A stretch of DNA of 10,627 nucleotides from assembly GCA_016217875.1 (NCBI GenBank), contig JACRFN010000104.1:1-10627 (forward strand), written 5' to 3'. The notes beneath the pieces are model-generated. The model was not told the origin of the DNA. It was given only the letters and a program-made list of their open reading frames with translations, and did no database searches. Positions 6,285 to 10,627 of this stretch are shown piece after piece; the stretch's first letter is position 1; the number at the start of each line of letters is the position of its first letter. A program made the translations under genes and the position numbers. Source of the DNA: Candidatus Kerfeldbacteria bacterium (GTDB lineage: Bacteria > Patescibacteriota > Patescibacteriia > Veblenbacterales > UBA10138).

Positions 6285-6313
6285 TTGTCAAGCTCGAAGG
6301 CCCTTGCTATAGT
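6285..6313 (+). promoter_or_regulatory. Extended -10 sigma-70 promoter for secDF
   Basis: TTGTCA at 6285-6290 and TATAGT at 6308-6313 are separated by exactly 17 bases. Each matches five of six consensus bases, and a TGC (TGn) precedes the -10. Transcription should start near 6320, leaving a leader of about 47 bases before the secD ATG at 6367. Confidence 0.75.
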
Positions 6314-6324
6314 AATTTACGTTG

Positions 6325-6357
6325 CCTTGGTGCCTATTAAGCCCAGGGTTTTGATTT
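6325..6357 (+). terminator. Weak hairpin with T-run in the secD leader
   Basis: CCTTGG at 6325-6330 can pair with CCAGGG at 6343-6348 (six pairs, one G-U, 12-base loop), followed by TTTTGATTT. It could be a poor terminator for the ABC gene or a leader attenuator for secDF. The stem is short and the case is weak. Confidence 0.25.
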
Positions 6358-6366
6358 AAAGCTTCC

Positions 6367-8127
6367 ATGTCATTCCTTAGTAAGTTTGGTCAGGGATTAA
6401 ATTCGACCTTCGGTTTCATTTGGTGGCCCTTTTTAGTTTTGGGTCGCCTGTTGTTCCGGAATATGACGCCGCGCAAGAAGGTGTGGTATGTCTTGGTTGG
6501 CATTTTTTTCTTGGCCTTACTGGCTTTTTTGATAGATTGGCCGCGGGTACCTGCGTGGGTGCCGGGTTCTTCTTTTTGGAATCGCTATGATATTCAATTG
6601 GGTTTGGATTTGCGGGGCGGCAGCCACTTAGTTTATCAGGCCAATGTGGCGGGCGTGCCGTCGGCCGACCGCGCTGACGCCGTGGAGGGCGTGCGCGACG
6701 TGATTGAACGGCGAGTCAATTTTTTCGGCGTGTCTGAGCCGGTAATTCAAACAAGTAAAGTAGGGGAGAGTTGGCGAGTGATTGTGGAGCTTCCCGGCAT
6801 TAAGGACGTTAATCAAGCCATTAAGCTTATTGGTGAAACGCCGATTTTGGAGTTTAAAGAGCCCAATACTGCCACGGCACCCGATCCTGCCGTCGGTCAA
6901 TACAATACTGAGGCCAAGACCAAGGCTGAAGATTTACTCAAGCGGGCCAGGCGGGGCGAGAATTTTGCCAAGCTGGCCGAGCAACATTCTGAGGACGAGG
7001 GCAGTAAAGTTAAGGGCGGCGATTTGGATTACTTTGCCCGAGGCCTGATGGTCAAACCATTTGAAGACGCCGTCTTTGCTCTTAAGACAGGTCAGATTAC
7101 GCCTGAGCTGGTGCAGAGTTCTTTTGGCTACCATATTATTAAGAAAACAGGCGAACGCCAGGGTGCGGCCGGCCTGGAGGTGAGGGCCAGCCATATTCTC
7201 ATTAAAACCAAGGCGGCTGTTCAACCCGAGCAGTGGAAATCTACCGGACTTTCTGGTAAGCAGCTTAAACGAGCTAGCGTGCAGTTTGATCAGAATACTG
7301 GCGTGCCGGACGTAAGCTTAACTTTCAATGATGAAGGCAAGAAACTGTTTGCTGACATAACCAGCCGTAATGTCGGTAAACCGGTAGCGATTTTCCTGGA
7401 TGGGGTACCTATTAGCACACCCACGGTTCAGCAGGCTATTACCGGCGGGGAGGCGGTGATAACCGGCAACTTTACCCTGCCAGAGGCCAAGCAGCTGGCC
7501 CAGCGCTTGAATTCAGGCGCTCTGCCAGTGCCTATCGAGCTACTCAGTCAGGAGAACGTCGACGCCAGTTTGGGGCAGGCTTCGGTGGAAAAGAGTTTGC
7601 TGGCCGGACTGCTCGGCATCATACTAGTGGCTTTGTTTATGGTGGCTTATTACCGTTTGCCCGGGCTTCTGGCAGTAATAGCTCTAGGTGTTTATTCCCT
7701 GCTTACTCTGGCCATTTTTAAAATTTGGCCGGTGACATTAACCCTGGCTGGTATTGCCGGTTACATTTTGTCTGTGGGCATGGCGGTGGATGCCAACGTG
7801 CTTATTTTTGAGCGTCTGCGGGAAGAGTTAAGAGCTGGCAAGCCTATGGCTCAGGCCATAGAGGAAGGTTTCCGCCGCGCCTGGACTTCGATTCGCGATT
7901 CAAATGTATCGAGCCTTATTACGGCTTTCATTTTGGTGTGGATGGGTTCTAGTATGGTCAAGGGTTTCGCCGTCACCCTCATCATCGGTATACTGGTGAG
8001 TATGTTTTCCGCCATTACGGTTACGCGCACCTTGCTGCGAGTTCTGGCTGTCGGTCGGATAACTGCTTGGCGTTGGCCATTTGGTCTGAGCCGACCAGAG
8101 CAGGGCGCGGCCAAGACTATTTCTTAA
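6367..8127 (+). CDS. secD: Protein translocase subunit SecD with an inserted parvulin-like domain, 586 aa
   Basis: SecD works with SecF at the Sec channel, using the proton gradient to pull proteins out of the membrane. The first helix is at about 40-58. GLDLRGG follows at 79-85, with the P1 subdomain around 86-165. Five more helices lie at about 411-429, 434-451, 459-474, 515-528 and 531-552. The conserved GMAVDANVLIFERLREE (471-487) contains the Asp needed for proton use. Residues about 168-290 are an insert absent from ordinary SecD. It reads as a parvulin prolyl isomerase (FAKLAEQHSED, KGGDLDYF, MVKPFEDAVFALK, SSFGYHIIKK), but the usual first strand, RASHILIKT (273-281), comes last. SecD sequence resumes with TGLSGKQLKRA. 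No Shine-Dalgarno sequence is seen. secF follows after seven bases. Confidence 0.95.
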   Translation: MSFLSKFGQGLNSTFGFIWWPFLVLGRLLFRNMTPRKKVWYVLVGIFFLALLAFLIDWPRVPAWVPGSSFWNRYDIQLGLDLRGGSHLVYQANVAGVPSADRADAVEGVRDVIERRVNFFGVSEPVIQTSKVGESWRVIVELPGIKDVNQAIKLIGETPILEFKEPNTATAPDPAVGQYNTEAKTKAEDLLKRARRGENFAKLAEQHSEDEGSKVKGGDLDYFARGLMVKPFEDAVFALKTGQITPELVQSSFGYHIIKKTGERQGAAGLEVRASHILIKTKAAVQPEQWKSTGLSGKQLKRASVQFDQNTGVPDVSLTFNDEGKKLFADITSRNVGKPVAIFLDGVPISTPTVQQAITGGEAVITGNFTLPEAKQLAQRLNSGALPVPIELLSQENVDASLGQASVEKSLLAGLLGIILVALFMVAYYRLPGLLAVIALGVYSLLTLAIFKIWPVTLTLAGIAGYILSVGMAVDANVLIFERLREELRAGKPMAQAIEEGFRRAWTSIRDSNVSSLITAFILVWMGSSMVKGFAVTLIIGILVSMFSAITVTRTLLRVLAVGRITAWRWPFGLSRPEQGAAKTIS

Positions 8128-8134
8128 TACTTTT

Positions 8135-9046
8135 ATGGTGCGTATAATTCAGCGTCGGGCAATTGCATATGTTGGCTCTGCCACTTTGTTAGTGCTGGGT
8201 CTTATAGCGCTTTTTAATTGGGGTTTGCGTTTGGGTTTGGATTTCACCGGTGGCTCGTTATTGGAAGTAGCCTTTGCCACTACTCGTCCGGCCATTGAGG
8301 CTGTTGATACTGGCCTGGCTAAACTTGAACTGGGTACCATAAATATACAGCCGGTGGGCGAGCGGGGCGCCATTTTACGTTTTCGCGAAGTGTCTGAGGC
8401 CAAACACCAAGAGATACTGACCGTTTTGCGCCAGGTGGCTTCAGGTGACGTGGCCGAACGACGGTTTGAATCAGTCGGTCCTATTATTGGCACTGAACTC
8501 AAGTCACGTTCACTGTGGGCTATTAGCTTATCCTTGTTTTTTATTGTCATTTACATAGCCTGGGCTTTTCGCAAAGTTTCTCGTCCAGTAGCTTCGTGGA
8601 AGTATGGTCTGTCAGCTATTATTGCTTTAGTTCACGATTTGTTGATCGTACTTGGCGCTTTCAGCGCCTTGGGACATTTTGCCGGCGTGGAGGTGGATAG
8701 TCTGTTTGTCACCGCCCTGCTGACCGTTCTCGGTTTTTCGGTGCACGATACTATCGTGGTCTTCGATCGAACACGGGAAAATCTTTTCCGAGGCTTGGGT
8801 GGTGATTTTGAGGCTACGGTCAATCAAAGCGTTAACGAGACCATCGTCCGTTCCATTAATACGTCCGTCACCACCCTGCTGGTGCTCTTCACTCTTTATC
8901 TTTTTGGCGGCGAGAGTATTCGTTACTTTGCCTTAGCGCTTATTATCGGTATTACGATTGGTACTTATTCTTCTGTTTTTGTAGCCTCGCCCCTGATCGT
9001 TGATTGGCATCTTCTCAGCCTGAGGGGTCGGGTTGTCAAGAAGTAG
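8135..9046 (+). CDS. secF: Protein translocase subunit SecF, 303 aa
   Basis: SecF is the partner of SecD in the SecDF complex. The first helix is at about 11-29, then LGLDFTGGS (33-41), a short extracytoplasmic P4 domain, and ESVGPIIGTEL (112-122). Five more helices follow from about 127 to 290. The conserved VLGFSVHDTIVVFDRTREN (198-216) lies in and after the fourth helix and holds the functional Asp. Length is normal for SecF and, unlike SecD here, it has no insert. ATG 8135 lies seven bases after the SecD stop, so both are made from one message; no Shine-Dalgarno sequence is visible. A terminator follows at 9108. Confidence 0.95.
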   Translation: MVRIIQRRAIAYVGSATLLVLGLIALFNWGLRLGLDFTGGSLLEVAFATTRPAIEAVDTGLAKLELGTINIQPVGERGAILRFREVSEAKHQEILTVLRQVASGDVAERRFESVGPIIGTELKSRSLWAISLSLFFIVIYIAWAFRKVSRPVASWKYGLSAIIALVHDLLIVLGAFSALGHFAGVEVDSLFVTALLTVLGFSVHDTIVVFDRTRENLFRGLGGDFEATVNQSVNETIVRSINTSVTTLLVLFTLYLFGGESIRYFALALIIGITIGTYSSVFVASPLIVDWHLLSLRGRVVKK

Positions 9047-9107
9047 GGAAGTTAGCCGTTAGGTATAAGGATTCGGCAATCTAGTTAATTTGATTGGCTT
9101 GGACAGG

Positions 9108-9130
9108 CACCTCATTTTATGGGGTGTTTT
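9108..9130 (+). terminator. Terminator of the secDF operon
   Basis: CACCTCA (9108-9114) pairs with TGGGGTG (9120-9126), seven pairs including one G-U, around a TTTTA loop. TTTTAATT follows. The T-run ends two bases before the -35 box of the next promoter, so operon end and new start are directly abutted. Confidence 0.7.
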
Positions 9131-9132
9131 AA

Positions 9133-9161
9133 TTGACATATGTTGTTATTTGTGATATACT
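9133..9161 (+). promoter_or_regulatory. Near-consensus extended -10 promoter for the HARE-HTH regulator
   Basis: A perfect -35 TTGACA (9133-9138) is followed, 17 bases on, by TATACT (9156-9161), five of six consensus bases, with TGA (TGn) in front. It is the strongest promoter in the window. Transcription should begin near 9168, giving a leader of about 22 bases to ATG 9190 and excluding the upstream TTG at 9133 as the start. Confidence 0.85.
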
Positions 9162-9189
9162 AGGAATATGGTTAACAATTACGTATTTT

Positions 9190-10344
9190 ATGCCAACTCC
9201 AGTTTCGACTAACAATGAGACGGATCAATCATCCATTCTTGACCGTATTATTACAGCTCAAGAGGTTTCCCATCGCGAGAATTTTAAACCGCAGGATGTA
9301 CTTCGTCAGCTGCTACAGCGCTTGGGCGAGCGGGAGCGACAGGTGCTCTGGCGTCGTTTTGGTTTAGGCGGCGGGGAATCTGAAACTTTGGATAGTATTG
9401 GCAAATCTTTTCATGTCACGCGTGAACGTATCCGCCAGATTGAGCGTTTAGGTGTGCGTAAACTGAAAGATGATAAGGAGGCTCAGCAGTTGTTGGAGCC
9501 GGTACGGCAGGTAGTGGTAGAAGTTATTGAGGCTGAGGGTGGCATAGTGCCGTCGGATAGATTATTAACGTCTTTAGCTGAGTTGGGTGACGTTAATCAT
9601 AATGTCATCAATTTTTATTTGGCTGAAATGCTGGATGACGTAGTGGCGCCGGTGGGCGGCGACGCCACCTCATTTTTGCTTGGTTGGCGCCTGCGTACGG
9701 CCGATGTGGCAGCCTTGGAGACTATAGTATCGCTGGCGCAGGATATCATCACCACTCGTGGCACGCCCCTGCCGGAGGAGATGTTGGGCCGCGAGCTCGG
9801 GTCGGCCAATTTAACCACGCCGCTGGGGCAGCCATTGACTGAGGGGCGTTTAGCCCTGGGGTTGTTGGAACTGGCTCGGGCCGTGCGGCGCAACACCTTT
9901 GGCGAGTGGGGTTTGAGCCATTGGGAAACCATCACGCCTAAGCGTATGAATGATAAAATTTATTTGGTGTTGAAGAAATACGGCCAGCCTTTGCATTTCC
10001 GAGAAATTACCAAGTTAATTAACGAAGCCAAGTTTGACCACAAAGTTGCCTATCCGCCGACTGTTCACAATGAGCTTATTTTAGACCAGCGTTATGTTCT
10101 GGTGGGGCGCGGTATCTACGCCCTCAAGGAGTGGGGCTTTGCCCCGGGGGTGGTGGCGGATGTCATTGCCAGCTTGCTGATAGCGCAAGCCAGGCCCATG
10201 AGTCGCGAGGAAATTGTGAGTGAGGTCTTGAAGCAACGTTATGTCAAGCGGGGCACTATCCATCTTGCGCTCACCAACCAGCAGCGATTTACTAAATTGC
10301 CCGACGGACGCTATGCCGTAGTTACGGCTGGCAGCTCCACTTGA
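9190..10344 (+). CDS. Sigma-70 region 4 / HARE-HTH transcription regulator, 384 aa
   Basis: Residues 38-93 form a sigma-70 region 4 helix-turn-helix: LGERERQVLWRRFGL, then LDSIGKSFHVTRERIRQIE, then LGVRKLK. This is the part that reads -35 boxes. No region 2 (core-binding, -10 melting) is present, so it is not a complete sigma factor. Residues 110-245 are an uncharacterised helical middle. Residues 251-316 match a HARE-HTH domain (NDKIYLVLKKYGQPLHFREITKLI, then GRGIYALKEWG), the fold shared with RNA polymerase delta and ASXL proteins. Residues 318-378 look like a second winged helix ending in PDGRYAVV. Fusions of region 4 and HARE-HTH are known in bacteria; the role is thought to be DNA- or polymerase-associated regulation. 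ATG 9190 follows the predicted transcription start; it has no Shine-Dalgarno sequence. Confidence 0.88.
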   Translation: MPTPVSTNNETDQSSILDRIITAQEVSHRENFKPQDVLRQLLQRLGERERQVLWRRFGLGGGESETLDSIGKSFHVTRERIRQIERLGVRKLKDDKEAQQLLEPVRQVVVEVIEAEGGIVPSDRLLTSLAELGDVNHNVINFYLAEMLDDVVAPVGGDATSFLLGWRLRTADVAALETIVSLAQDIITTRGTPLPEEMLGRELGSANLTTPLGQPLTEGRLALGLLELARAVRRNTFGEWGLSHWETITPKRMNDKIYLVLKKYGQPLHFREITKLINEAKFDHKVAYPPTVHNELILDQRYVLVGRGIYALKEWGFAPGVVADVIASLLIAQARPMSREEIVSEVLKQRYVKRGTIHLALTNQQRFTKLPDGRYAVVTAGSST

Positions 10345-10347
10345 GAT

Positions 10348-10523
10348 TATGCCCCGTAATACAACCCCGTATAACAATGCCAAGCATTGTATACGGGACT
10401 CCACTCACTTAATTCGTTCCGCTTCTTGCCTCAAACACGGGTCGAAGCGAAGTCCTGTAGTGAGCCGATGTCCATCGGCTCTACTGCTGGGATTGATATA
10501 CTGGGTATGCCCCGTAATACAAC
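10348..10523. repeat. Structured element bounded by an exact 18-bp direct repeat
   Basis: TATGCCCCGTAATACAAC occurs at 10348-10365 and again at 10506-10523. Between them, CCCGTATAACAATGC (10366-10380) pairs with GCATTGTATACGGG (10384-10397) with one bulged A. GGACT (10396-10400) can pair with AGTCC (10451-10455), and CGCTTC (10420-10425) with GAAGCG (10444-10449). GAGCCGATG (10462-10470) pairs with CATCGGCTC (10473-10481). The CCCCGTA-type word of the direct repeat also recurs inside in direct and inverted form. No T-run follows any stem. A small non-autonomous mobile element, a dispersed repeat or a structured RNA are all possible. Confidence 0.7.
10494..10502 (+). promoter_or_regulatory. 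Extended -10 element before the terminal gene
   Basis: TGATATACT repeats exactly the extended -10 found at 9153-9161. No -35 match lies 17 bases upstream (ATCGGC). A start about seven bases downstream would fall at or within the ATG at 10507-10509, implying a leaderless message or a later translation start. Confidence 0.4.
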
Positions 10524-10627
10524 TTCGCTGGCGCTAGCACCAACCACCGCGTTCCATAACTTTATGTTTAGGTTAGAGCTGTTTAATTCTTATTACTTGT
10601 TTAACCACGTCCGCGCCGAGGTGGTTG
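10507..10627 (+). CDS. N-terminal part of an unidentified protein (partial)
   Basis: From ATG 10507 the frame is open for 40 codons to the window end. It begins MPRNTTSLALAPTTAFHNF and continues MFRLELFNSYYLFNHVRAEVV. I do not recognise it. The first six codons come from the second copy of the 18-bp direct repeat. An in-frame ATG at 10567 (residue 21 area) could be the true start, since MFRLELFNSYY looks more protein-like than the residues before it. No Shine-Dalgarno sequence is visible before either. Confidence 0.45.
   Translation, partial: MPRNTTSLALAPTTAFHNFMFRLELFNSYYLFNHVRAEVV

Noticed and set aside
9168..9212. 14-codon frame beginning at the predicted transcription start of the regulator and overlapping its first codons.
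   Set aside because: It has no runs of regulatory codons, no paired leader hairpins and no ribosome-binding site, so a leader peptide is unsupported.
10349..10537. 62-codon frame starting at the first copy of the 18-bp repeat.
   Set aside because: It reads through several stem-loops and both repeats, and its translation is not protein-like; the structured element explains the region better.
1..10627. tRNA, rRNA, CRISPR array or transposase gene.
   Set aside because: I saw no cloverleaf with a CCA-end pattern, no regularly spaced repeats, and no frame with transposase motifs on either strand.

Overview
The window reads as a piece of a bacterial chromosome, most likely a Candidate Phyla Radiation (Patescibacteria) genome close to Parcubacteria. 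I infer this from three things. SecD carries a parvulin-like insert. A sigma-region-4/HARE-HTH regulator and several small orphan proteins are present. Intergenic spacers are A/T-rich and built from degenerate CAAA/TTTG words. No database search was possible. All genes lie on the + strand and use the standard bacterial code: TAA, TAG and TGA all end genes here. Most starts have no Shine-Dalgarno sequence; one gene (1053) has an almost full-length one.

Region 1 to 1330 holds the tail of an upstream gene (3-65), an unknown 88-aa protein, a perfect 30-bp palindrome, a minimal zincin metallopeptidase (HExxHH), a 55-aa zinc-ribbon protein and a 71-aa two-helix membrane protein. A clear intrinsic terminator closes the group at 1285-1327.

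Region 1356 to 4510 holds an orphan four-helix membrane protein coupled to an orphan 74-aa protein, a HAD-IB phosphatase flanked on both sides by A/T-rich imperfect hairpins, an RMND1/DUF155 membrane protein, and a CYTH (class IV adenylate cyclase-like) gene. The CYTH gene is interrupted in frame by a TAG where Trp would be expected. A terminator follows at 4483-4510.

Region 4519 to 9046 holds a fused ABC exporter and then secD-secF under a good extended -10 promoter (6285-6313). SecD has about 120 extra residues in its first periplasmic-type domain. They form a parvulin fold whose usual first strand comes last, so it looks circularly permuted. This would put a foldase at the exit of the Sec channel.

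Region 9108 to the end has a terminator directly followed by a near-consensus promoter that drives a 384-aa sigma-region-4/HARE-HTH regulator with no core-binding region 2. After it comes a ~160-bp structured element bounded by an exact 18-bp direct repeat. The second copy of that repeat forms the start of a gene that runs off the window.
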